Shown one piece after another: positions 51,480-59,171 of a stretch of 64,000 nt of DNA. How positions within the stretch are numbered: position 1 is the stretch's first letter; each line of letters begins with the position of its first letter. Under the pieces are notes generated by a model. It saw only the letters and a list, made by a program, of their open reading frames with translations, was not told the DNA's origin and ran no database searches. The translations under genes and the position numbers were made by a program. Source of the stretch: Thermocaproicibacter sp041859875 (GTDB lineage Bacteria; Bacillota; Clostridia; Oscillospirales; Acutalibacteraceae); the NCBI GenBank assembly GCA_041859875.1, contig JBFLFY010000005.1:32587-96586 (forward strand), given 5' to 3'.

Positions 51480-51815
51480 ATGAAAAAGAAAAGTATGGTT
51501 CTCTCATTTGCAGCATTTTTTGTTCTTGGTACATTCTTCTTCTCACTAGCAGCAAACGCTTATATCGACCCTTCGGCAATGACCTATCTTGTCCAGGTTA
51601 TTGTTGGCATCGTAATTGCGGGCGGTGCAGCAGTCGGCTTTTATTTCAAAAAGCTGAAGCGTAAACTCATGAAAGACGGCGCTAAAAAACTGGAAGAGGA
51701 TGACACGAAAAAAACGGCTGTGCAGGCTCAGACATCATTTGAAAATGACGATGAGTTTGACGACAGCAAACTTTCACAGGATGAACTGAATGTTTTGAAT
51801 GGCAAAAAGGAATAA
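51480..51815 (+). CDS. Small exported/membrane protein with AYIDPSAMTYL motif
   Basis: A 111-residue protein. A signal-like hydrophobic stretch ends at about residue 23, followed by AYIDPSAMTYLVQ, a second helix (about 36-56), a basic patch KKLKRKLMK and an acidic tail. Small proteins with an AYIDPxxxxY motif are often found beside phosphatase-superfamily membrane enzymes, but their function is unknown to me. The ATG at 51480 follows AGGAG (51467-51471). Its end overlaps the signal peptidase start by 17 bases, indicating coupled translation. Confidence 0.65.
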   Translation: MKKKSMVLSFAAFFVLGTFFFSLAANAYIDPSAMTYLVQVIVGIVIAGGAAVGFYFKKLKRKLMKDGAKKLEEDDTKKTAVQAQTSFENDDEFDDSKLSQDELNVLNGKKE

Positions 51816-52329
51816 ATCAAAAGAGCCGCGGGGCAATTACCATTTTCTGATTCTTGTAGCCGCGGCGTTGCTTTTGTCTTTTTTAGTAAGCACTTTTTTT
51901 TACAGCAATGCCAGAGTGTACGGTGCTTCCATGTCGCCGCGCCTGGAAGACGGCAACTGGATTATTGTTGACCGGCGGGCTTACTGTAAAAAGGGCCCGG
52001 CGTACGGTGACATTGTTGTTGTAAAAAAGCCGGATGTGACGGGGCAGCCAATCATTAAACGTGTGATGGGTCTGCCGCGCGACACGCTTGCAATTCGCTC
52101 TGGGCGCCTTTACCGCAATGGAAGGCCGGTTGCGCATGACTTTGCAGCGATGGACAAAAGTGAAAATATGCGGGAAATAACGGTACCCAGCGGGTGTTAC
52201 TTTTTGATGGGGGACAACCGCAGAGTTTCGAATGACTCGCGTAAGTGGAAAAAGCCTTTTGTCCGAGAAAATGAGATTATGGGGAAAGCTGTGCTTCGTT
52301 TCTTGCCCGGCTTTTCTGATTTAAGGTAA
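51799..52329 (+). CDS. lepB: Type I signal peptidase
   Basis: A 176-residue signal peptidase with one N-terminal membrane helix (about 15-35). The catalytic Ser is at 44 (YGASMSPRL) and Lys at 87 (IIKRVMGLPRD), and the C-terminal box is MGDNRRVSNDSR. It removes signal peptides on the outer face. Placed between a polymer-type enzyme and a YidC fusion, it may be dedicated to proteins of this system; general duty is equally possible. Eighteen bases before the fusion gene. Confidence 0.92.
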   Translation: MAKRNKSKEPRGNYHFLILVAAALLLSFLVSTFFYSNARVYGASMSPRLEDGNWIIVDRRAYCKKGPAYGDIVVVKKPDVTGQPIIKRVMGLPRDTLAIRSGRLYRNGRPVAHDFAAMDKSENMREITVPSGCYFLMGDNRRVSNDSRKWKKPFVRENEIMGKAVLRFLPGFSDLR

Positions 52330-52347
52330 GCGTAAGGAAGAAAAAAT

Positions 52348-54453
52348 ATGGATATTATTGGCGACGTCCTTGGGACCCCACTTGGTTATCTCATGAAGCT
52401 GTGCTACGACCTGATTAAGGATTACGGACTTGCTATCATCGTTTTTACGCTGCTGACAAAAGTAATCCTTTACCCGGTTTCGCTCATGGTTCAGAAAAAT
52501 TCTATCAAAATGATTAAGATGAAGCCTCGCCTGGATGCTTACAAGTACCAGTATGTTGACGACAAAGACGCGCTGTTCGATGCGCAGAATGCCCTTTACA
52601 AAGAGGAAAAATACAACCCATTTGTAGGTGTGGTGCCGCTGCTGATACAGATTCCGATTATTTTCGGGCTGATTGACGTGGTGTACCGCCCACTAAAGCA
52701 TCTGCTCCATTTTTCACCGGCTGTAACGAATGCGTTTATTGCCAAGGCGGGCCAGATTCTCGGAACATCGCAGCTTGGTTCTTCGCCGGAACTGGTGGTC
52801 ATGAAATGCGTCAGTGACCCGAAAAACCATCAGGCGTTTCTGTCACTTCAGAACGGAGCCCTGAAGGGAAGCGACGTCGCAGGGATGCTCAGCCGTATGC
52901 AGAGCATTCACATGAACTTTTTAGGCTTCGACCTTGCGGCAACGCCGAGTTTTACCCACTTGGATCTTCTTTTCCTGATTCCTGTGCTCGCAGGCGTCAG
53001 CGCACTGATTATGTGCATTATCCAGAATAAAATCAACGTCCTGCAGGTTGAGCAGAGCCCGCTGGCTCAGTGGGGCATGACGATTTTTATGATTGCTTTT
53101 TCCACTTACTTTGCTTTTCTTGTTCCATGCGGCGTGGGTCTTTACTGGATTTTTGGCAACCTGTTTTCCATCCCGGTCATGTATATTGTAAACATTATTT
53201 ATAACCCGCATGAATACATAGATTACGATACGCTGAACCAGCTGAAAGCAAAGGCAAAAAAGGACCGAGAGGTTCATAAAGAGAACACCCGGCTTTCCCG
53301 GAAATACTACAAAGAGCTTTGCCATGGCGGAAATCTTCAGAAAATGAAGCTGATGTTTTACTCTGAGCAGAGCGGCTTCTACAAGTACTTCGAAAATATT
53401 ATCGAAGCTATTCTGAAAAAGACGGATGAGCCGATTTATTACATTACAAGCGACCCGCACGACCAGATTTTCGATAAGAAGAACCCGCAGATTAAGCCGT
53501 ATTACATTGGCGGGAACCAGCTGATTGCCCTTATGATGAAGCTGGAATGCGACATGGTTGTTATGACAACGCCTGATATTGAGAAGTACCATATCAAGCG
53601 CTCAAAAGTGCGTGACGACATTGAGTATGTATTTTTGGACCATTCCTGCATGAGCCTGAACCTTACCTACCGCACCGGCGCTTTCGACTACTATGACACC
53701 ATTTTTGCCGTCAGCCGCAACCAGGGCATCGAAATCCGCGAAATGGAGAAGCTGCGCGGCACAAAGAAAAAGCGCATTGTTGAAGTCGGGTACAGCCTGA
53801 TAGACAACATGATGGCTTCTTACCAAAAGCTCGAGAAAAAGCCGCATGAAAAGCCGGTTATTCTGATTGCTCCGTCTTGGCAGTACGACAATCTGCTCGA
53901 CAGCTGCATTGACAATCTCCTGGAAGGGCTGGTCGGCAGCCAATACAAAGTCATTGTGCGCCCGCACCCGCAGTATATCCGCAGGTTCCCGGTGCAGATG
54001 GAACACATCATAGAAAAGTACAAAAGCCGTTTCAGCGACGACTTTGAAATCCAGACCGACTTTTCGTCCAGCGCAACCGTATATACTTCCGACCTGCTGA
54101 TTACCGACTGGTCCGCCATTGCCTATGAGTTCAGCTTTACGACGGAAAAGCCAACGCTGTTTATCAATACGCAGATGAAGGTCGTAAACAAGGATTATGA
54201 CAAAATCATGCTGAAGCCGATGGACATTACGGCACGCGACATTGTGGGCCAGTCCATCAGTAAAGAAGAAACAAAAAATATTGCCGAACACGTTGCAGAT
54301 ATGCTTACGGCAAAGAACGATTATGCACAGAAAATACGGGAACTGCGCGACAGTTATTTCTACAACCTCGGCCACAGTGGTGAAGCTGCCGCCGACTATA
54401 TCGTACAGCGCCTTGCGGAACGTGCTTCGCAGCAGAAAGCCGCCTCTGACTAA
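52348..54453 (+). CDS. YidC/Oxa1 insertase fused to CDP-glycerol glycerophosphotransferase (TagF-type)
   Basis: A 701-residue fusion. Residues 1-300 are a YidC/Oxa1 insertase: five membrane helices, YNPFVGVVPLLIQIPIIFGL at about 88-107, a large outer loop (about 115-200) and GVGLYWIFGNLFSIPVMY at about 263-280. No lipobox is present, and the conserved groove Arg appears as Lys in LLTKVILYPVSL. Residues about 320-690 match the TagF/Glyphos_transf domain, with VILIAPSW, VIVRPHPQY and DLLITDWSAIAYEF. TagF enzymes add glycerol phosphate units from CDP-glycerol to teichoic acid. The fusion would tie a polymerase to the membrane through an insertase. No internal stop or start separates the halves. 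Confidence 0.88.
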   Translation: MDIIGDVLGTPLGYLMKLCYDLIKDYGLAIIVFTLLTKVILYPVSLMVQKNSIKMIKMKPRLDAYKYQYVDDKDALFDAQNALYKEEKYNPFVGVVPLLIQIPIIFGLIDVVYRPLKHLLHFSPAVTNAFIAKAGQILGTSQLGSSPELVVMKCVSDPKNHQAFLSLQNGALKGSDVAGMLSRMQSIHMNFLGFDLAATPSFTHLDLLFLIPVLAGVSALIMCIIQNKINVLQVEQSPLAQWGMTIFMIAFSTYFAFLVPCGVGLYWIFGNLFSIPVMYIVNIIYNPHEYIDYDTLNQLKAKAKKDREVHKENTRLSRKYYKELCHGGNLQKMKLMFYSEQSGFYKYFENIIEAILKKTDEPIYYITSDPHDQIFDKKNPQIKPYYIGGNQLIALMMKLECDMVVMTTPDIEKYHIKRSKVRDDIEYVFLDHSCMSLNLTYRTGAFDYYDTIFAVSRNQGIEIREMEKLRGTKKKRIVEVGYSLIDNMMASYQKLEKKPHEKPVILIAPSWQYDNLLDSCIDNLLEGLVGSQYKVIVRPHPQYIRRFPVQMEHIIEKYKSRFSDDFEIQTDFSSSATVYTSDLLITDWSAIAYEFSFTTEKPTLFINTQMKVVNKDYDKIMLKPMDITARDIVGQSISKEETKNIAEHVADMLTAKNDYAQKIRELRDSYFYNLGHSGEAAADYIVQRLAERASQQKAASD

Positions 54454-54463
54454 AACCATACTC

Positions 54464-54505
54464 AGGGACTGAATTTTGTTATTTTAACAGAATTCAGCCC
54501 TTTTT
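54464..54505 (+). terminator. Terminator of the sulfatase/YidC-TagF operon
   Basis: Imperfect long stem AGGGACTGAATTTTGTT / AACAGAATTCAGCCCT with loop ATTTT-like, followed by TTTTTG. Confidence 0.82.
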
Positions 54506-54566
54506 GTTATAAAAATTCAGCTTGTGGGAAAGAGCGGCTTTGAAGCAATTTGCAGAAAAGAATCTC

Positions 54567-54595
54567 TATACAAATTCTTTGCCTTGTGCTATACT
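54567..54595 (+). promoter_or_regulatory. Promoter of the second sulfatase-like gene
   Basis: TATACA (54567-54572), 17-base spacer ending TTGTGC, TATACT (54590-54595), copied from the promoter of copy 1. Confidence 0.65.
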
Positions 54596-54721
54596 TGATA
54601 AGCTATTTCAGAAAACCCAAAAAATTCAAATAATATCTGATAAATTTTAAGGTTTAGCTGCTGCATGGTGAAATAGAAAATCAGTGTGTGGAATGGCTGA
54701 GCCACAGGAAAGTGGTAGCGT

Positions 54722-56472
54722 TTGAAAGAAAAAAAAGAATTGGAAAATCAAAAAGTGACCTCGGATTTCAAAAAACGGCTCAAGAATTTATGGAGCGATG
54801 ACCGAAGCTACAGAAAGCGTCTCGTTTTAGCGTTGGCTGTCCTTTTTTCTGCTTGCTTTACCTTTCTCTTTTTTGGACCGATGGAAATAACCGCGTATGC
54901 CCAGGCTTCGCTTATCTTCAATATGAAGATGGCACTGCCTATTATGGCAATTTTTGCGGTTGCAGTCTGTGCCGCAGCGGCGCTGGTTCTTTCCCTTTTG
55001 CACGGGAAAATTTTCAATTATATCCTGACGGCGCTGTTCTCGCTTCTTCTCTGCGGCTATCTGCAGGGAAATTTCTTTAACGGAAATCAGCTTGGCGCCC
55101 TGACTGGCGACGCAATCAAATGGGAAAGCCGCAAGGGCCTTATGATGCGCGATTTGCTTGTTTGGCTGCTGATTTTTCTTGTCCCCTTTGTTATCCTTTA
55201 CTTCAGTAAAAAAGTGTGGAAGAAGACTTTAATCTATGTTTCCGCTGCACTTGTTGTGATGCAGGCGGTTGCATTCGTCACACTTTTCACGAGCGGCACG
55301 GCAAACACTGCTGCGAATAAAAGCAATTACCTGACTACAAAAGAAGAAGGGGAGTATTCTACCAAACATAACACCCTTGTTTTTCTGCTGGATCGGCTGG
55401 ACTATGACCATATTGAAGAGATTCAGGAGAAAGACCCAAATTCTTTAGTAAGCTGGATGGCTTTACAAGTTACAACAATGCCATGTCAGAACATACCCGT
55501 ACGAAGCCTGCCATCAACTATCTTTTTACCAACTGTGACCTGATGTGGAAGATTCCGCAGGAAAAATATTTTGAAACTTCCTGGGATTACAAGGGCAGGA
55601 ATATCCTGAAGGATGTCAAGGCGCAGGGCTATACAATCGATTTTTACACAGAGATGGGCCTGATTTTTGGAAATGGGAGTACGGTGAAACAGTATGTTTC
55701 AAACCTTTCCAGCAATGAAAATAAGCTGAACCAAATGAAGCTTATCGGTAATCTCAGTATACTGGCAGCTTACCGCTATGTGCCAACTGCCCTGAAGCCG
55801 TTTTTCTGGTGCTACTCCGACACGATAAACGATGATGTTTACGAGGGCGGCAGTATGTACAAGATTGATGAAACGCAGTATGACGGCCTGAAAGATTTTA
55901 ACGTGACGGGCAGCACGAACTTTTTTAAGTACTATCATTTTATGGGCTCTCACACGCCGTACACCGTAAATGCAAATGGCGTCCGAACCGGAAAAACGGA
56001 TGTGATCAGCCAGACGAAAGGCAACTTTAACATTCTGTTCCGCGCATTTGCAAAGATGAAAAAACTGGGCGTTTATAAGAACTCTACCATCTTAATTCTC
56101 GGTGACCACGGCGAGCCGGTCAACGACTACCTTCCGATGCAAAAAGCAAACCGCATTCGGTTCTTCTACAAACCGGCTGGAAGAGAGGGTACGCCGCTGA
56201 AAACTTCCCATGCACCGATTTCTTTCCGGAATGTACCGGCCAGCCTGGCGAAGTCGGCAGGCATCAAGGACTACCACAAGTATGGGAAGCCGATTGAGGA
56301 AGTCGGCGAGAACGACCATGTAATACGGTATTTTTACAAACCGGTTATTGCGGACTATAATGAAAAATACGTTTATGTTTATCGGATAGACGGCGACGCG
56401 GGGAACTTTAAGAACTGGAAGCAGATTCGCGTGGATCATCCAAACCCGAAATGCACTTTCTGGCCTGCCTGA
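54722..56472 (+). pseudogene. Sulfatase/LtaS-superfamily membrane protein, copy 2, frameshifted
   Basis: A close paralogue of the gene at 49689, with the same TTG start after AGGAAAG, membrane helices, LVFLLDRLDYDHIEE and ILGDHGEPV. The reading frame breaks at about 55438-55441. Copy 1 reads DPKFFNKLDGFTTYNN; here the first frame gives DPNSLVSW, while the next frame restores FFSKLDGFTSYNN once one base is added after ccaaa. The remaining 330 residues are then open to 56472. A single-base deletion, real or a sequencing error, is the simplest reading. If real, both fragments lack a complete active site. The restored product would be about 583 residues. Confidence 0.85.
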
Positions 56473-56489
56473 AAAATTGCAGCATGAAA

Positions 56490-56532
56490 ACGGCGCCCCG
56501 GCTGAATCTTATCTTTCAGGCGGGGCGCCATA
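56490..56532. terminator. Bidirectional terminator between copy 2 and the LicC-PLP fusion gene
   Basis: GGCGCCCC / GGGGCGCC outer stem with a partly paired CTGAA/TTCAG inside. Minus exit GTTTTC; plus exit AT-rich. Confidence 0.7.
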
Positions 56533-56554
56533 CTATTCTTTTCTTCTGGTTCGC

Positions 56555-58438
56555 TTAAACAATTTCCCGCATTGCGTTCAGGAGCTTTGTATTGTCTTCA
56601 TCATTGCGTACGGCGATTCGTACATATTCTTTGCCGTCACCGATTTTCGGCGTTAGGTCCTTAATGAAGATGGCATACTTGATTAAAAGCGTACGGGTCA
56701 GCTGCTGTGCAGTCACTCCGTTTTTCAGCTCACACATCACATAGTTGGCCTGTGTGGGGAGAACGCGGAGGTAAGGGATTTTTTTCAGGCCCTTCACAAG
56801 TTCTGCGCGGGCGGCACGGAAGCGCCCCAAAGCAGAGCGATAATCTTTCTGGTACTTTGAGGCAATCTGCATATAAAACTCGCCAAAGGAGTTGATGTCC
56901 CAGATGGCAACATCTTTCTTGAGCGCAGCAATCATTGTATCATTGGCTGAAGCGAGAATGCCAAGGCGTGCGCCCGGCACTCCGTAGGACTTGGAAATGC
57001 TCTTTACAACGGTCAGCGTTGGGTGCGCCGACAGAATATCGTCATCCAGCAAAGTCGCGTCCTGCTCGTCTGAGAAATCGACGAAGCTTTCGTCTACCAG
57101 CAGTTTAATGCCGGTCTGCTCCGCCCAGTCTGCAAGGCGCAGAACCTCTGCTTTGGGAAGGTAGTTGCCCGTCGGGTTGTCCGGATTAATGACAACAAGC
57201 GTCTGTACCGGATGGCTGCCGAACCAGTCGATTAAGTCCTGAGCCGTGTAGGAGAAATCCGGGTACGCCGGGTGGAAAACAACATCCTGGTCTTTTTTGC
57301 AGCGGTTCGGGTATTCTTCAAAAGTCGGGCGGATAAACCCGATTTTTCCCGTTGTGTGTTCCATCAGAGCCTTAATCAGTTCGGAAGCGCCGTTGCCGAC
57401 AAGGATATGTTCCTGCGCAACGCCGAAGTTTTTAGAGGCCAGCAGGGAGTTTACCTGCATTCCGGAAGGGTACTGCGTTAGAAGCGTCTCAAAATTAGCC
57501 TTCATTTCTTCTACAAGCTTCTGTGGCGGGTAGAAGGGGTTTACAAGGTAGCAGAAGTCGAGGAGCTTTGGGTAGCGCCAGTAGCCGCCGTAGCGCTTTT
57601 GCAGGGAAGCCACTTGTTCGTCGTCTTCCGCAAAAAGCAGAGAGGCAATGTCAAGGTCCTGCACATCGTCAATTTCATACCACTTTTGGCCGTTCAGGCG
57701 CTTTGCACGGATGCAGGGGTCGTCCAGCAGCGTAATAACGCGAAGGACCTGCTCGTAGTACTCGTTGTTGCCCAGCGCGCTGGAGTAAGCCTCCAGAAAA
57801 GGCACATAATATTTCTTTGAAAAATTCTTGCTGAATTTATAAACGTTAACAGTCTTGTAGTAATCTTTAATGTCGCGGAAATCGAAATTTTTACCCGGAA
57901 TAAACGACAGGATGCAGTCGTTTTCGTCAAGCTTTACAACGGTGCCGTCCATCCAGCTTTCGTACTTGTCAACAAGCGCGAGGGTGTCGCGGGGGTCGTC
58001 AATCAGTTCGCGGAGGACGCTGTTTTCGAAAATAAAATCGGATTCAAGCAGCAGAGTGTCCTCCTGCTCCAGGTAATTGCGCGCCAGCCACAGCGAATAA
58101 ATTTCGAAAATAATATCGGATTCAAGCAGCAGAGTGTCCTCCTGCTCCAGGTAATTGCGCGCCAGCCACAGCGAATAAATATTATTGGTTGTGTCGTAGA
58201 TAGGGTTTTCAACATAAACAATGGGAATGTTCAGCCCGAGCGTGGCAATATAATCTTTGAGTTTCTGCCCTTCGTAGCCAATCACGATGACAACGCGGGA
58301 AAGCTTTGCATTTTGAAGCTGATGCAGCATACGGTCAATCAGGGCAACGCCGTTTACTTTTACCATGCACTTGGTATTATTGGCTGTGAGTTTTTTCAGC
58401 CGTTTGCCCATGCCGGCTGCCAGAATAATTCCCTGCAT
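56555..58438 (-). CDS. LicC-type nucleotidyltransferase fused to CobD/HisC-type PLP enzyme
   Basis: A 627-residue fusion. Residues 1-250 form a LicC-like sugar/choline-phosphate nucleotidyltransferase (GIILAAGMGKRL, then NNTKCMVKVNG). Residues about 275-627 form a class I/II aminotransferase fold closest in motifs to CobD/HisC: NPDNPTGN at about 405, DESFVDFS at about 432 and the PLP Lys in VVKSISKSYGVPGARLG at about 465. It would make an activated CDP-alkylamine or similar head group for decorating a wall polymer; this is inference. Residues 87-112 are repeated as 113-138 by a 78-bp tandem duplication inside the nucleotidyltransferase. The gene converges on the polymer operon. Confidence 0.8.
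   Translation of the reverse strand: MQGIILAAGMGKRLKKLTANNTKCMVKVNGVALIDRMLHQLQNAKLSRVVIVIGYEGQKLKDYIATLGLNIPIVYVENPIYDTTNNIYSLWLARNYLEQEDTLLLESDIIFEIYSLWLARNYLEQEDTLLLESDFIFENSVLRELIDDPRDTLALVDKYESWMDGTVVKLDENDCILSFIPGKNFDFRDIKDYYKTVNVYKFSKNFSKKYYVPFLEAYSSALGNNEYYEQVLRVITLLDDPCIRAKRLNGQKWYEIDDVQDLDIASLLFAEDDEQVASLQKRYGGYWRYPKLLDFCYLVNPFYPPQKLVEEMKANFETLLTQYPSGMQVNSLLASKNFGVAQEHILVGNGASELIKALMEHTTGKIGFIRPTFEEYPNRCKKDQDVVFHPAYPDFSYTAQDLIDWFGSHPVQTLVVINPDNPTGNYLPKAEVLRLADWAEQTGIKLLVDESFVDFSDEQDATLLDDDILSAHPTLTVVKSISKSYGVPGARLGILASANDTMIAALKKDVAIWDINSFGEFYMQIASKYQKDYRSALGRFRAARAELVKGLKKIPYLRVLPTQANYVMCELKNGVTAQQLTRTLLIKYAIFIKDLTPKIGDGKEYVRIAVRNDEDNTKLLNAMREIV
58024..58179 (-). repeat. Two tandem 78-bp copies inside the nucleotidyltransferase domain
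   Basis: Copies 58024-58101 and 58102-58179 differ at one base (aaaataaaatc versus aaaataatatc), changing Phe to Ile in the product. The repeat keeps the frame and adds 26 residues starting IYSLWLARNYLEQ. Confidence 0.95.
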
Positions 58439-58715
58439 TTTATTTATCTCCCCAATTTTATAAATTCCTGTTTATTCCAATCTGTCAATAAGGCGCGGCG
58501 CCTTTTTGGCAGGAAACAGCAATTTGAAACGGATAATCAAAAACGAACTTTTCGGTAGATTTTGCAAGGTGAAAACCTGTAGATAAAACCTGAAACATCT
58601 TACTCTTTTTGCGGCTTTTTGTCAATCATGGCACACGAGGGGAAAAGTGCCAACCGGCAAGCCCGCTTTCCAGCTGGTAAACTGCTCCGCATTTGCGCCC
58701 GGACTGCATTTATAC
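58439..58715. other. Intergenic stretch without a gene
   Basis: Upstream of the LicC-PLP gene and of the ncRNA unit. It is mixed in composition; I see no gene, and no clear promoter for the minus-strand gene. Confidence 0.4.
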
Positions 58716-58743
58716 TTGACTATTCGAATAAAAGCGGTATAAT
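58716..58743 (+). promoter_or_regulatory. Promoter of the structured ncRNA
   Basis: TTGACT (58716-58721), 16-base spacer, TATAAT (58738-58743). Confidence 0.85.
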
Positions 58744-58750
58744 TTGGATA

Positions 58751-59010
58751 TAGGCACAAAAAAGTGCAATGCAGAAGCGGGTGCTGAAACCACCTGCCTC
58801 CTGCATACGGAGAAATAGGCTCTCCATACGCAACCGAATTCTCGGCACATTGCGATTCTTATTATACCGCCTGGCTGGCTTTTTGTACAGGGGGAAAATA
58901 GGGAACGCAGCGGGCCTGATTGGCGTTGCTTATGGATGCAAATCCGTAGGCGGCGCTTTTTTTGTGCCTTGCGGCGGCAGCCGGTTTTCCGCCATGCCGC
59001 CGCTTCCTTT
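58751..59010 (+). ncRNA. Candidate structured non-coding RNA, class unknown
   Basis: No plausible reading frame with a ribosome site follows the promoter. The 5' end GGCACAAAAAAGTGC (58753-58767) is complementary to GCGCTTTTTTTGTGCC (58953-58968), about 15 bp with one bulged T, forming a closing stem of a roughly 215-base domain. Inside are: ATGCAG/CTGCAT with inner GGTG/CACC (58769-58806), GGAGA/TCTCC (58809-58825), GCAA-CCGA/TCGG-TTGC (58830-58853), CCGCCTG/CAGG-GG (58867-58894) and ATGGAT-GCAA-ATCCGT (58931-58947). A terminator-like stem GCGGCGGCA/TGCCGCCGC (58971-58979, 58995-59003) then TTCCTTTT ends it. I see no tmRNA, RNase P, SRP or 6S signature. Confidence 0.6.
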
Positions 59011-59076
59011 TGCTTGTGAAAAAATTTTTATAGATTGGCAGGTTTATGGCATTGATGCAGGTTGAAAAATGGTGGC

Positions 59077-59134
59077 GCAGGCGGTTCCGGCATTTGCCGG
59101 GTTCTTCCCAGCGTCGCCTGCTTCGGTGCCGAAG
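59077..59134. repeat. Inverted repeats between the ncRNA and the HNH gene
   Basis: GCAGGCG (59077-59083) pairs with CGCCTGC (59115-59121) around an inner CCGG/CCGG. A second hairpin CTTCGG-TG-CCGAAG (59121-59134) follows. They may end the HNH transcript or extend the ncRNA fold. Confidence 0.5.
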
Positions 59135-59171
59135 AAGGGGCTGTGGGAAGTCATGCTTTGTCGGAACTTTT

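Noticed and set aside
58024..58179. A CRISPR or other repeat array
   Set aside because: Only two adjacent copies without spacers, in frame inside a gene.
58751..59010. 6S RNA, SRP RNA, RNase P RNA or tmRNA
   Set aside because: No conserved core sequence of these RNAs was found and the branched fold does not suit 6S.
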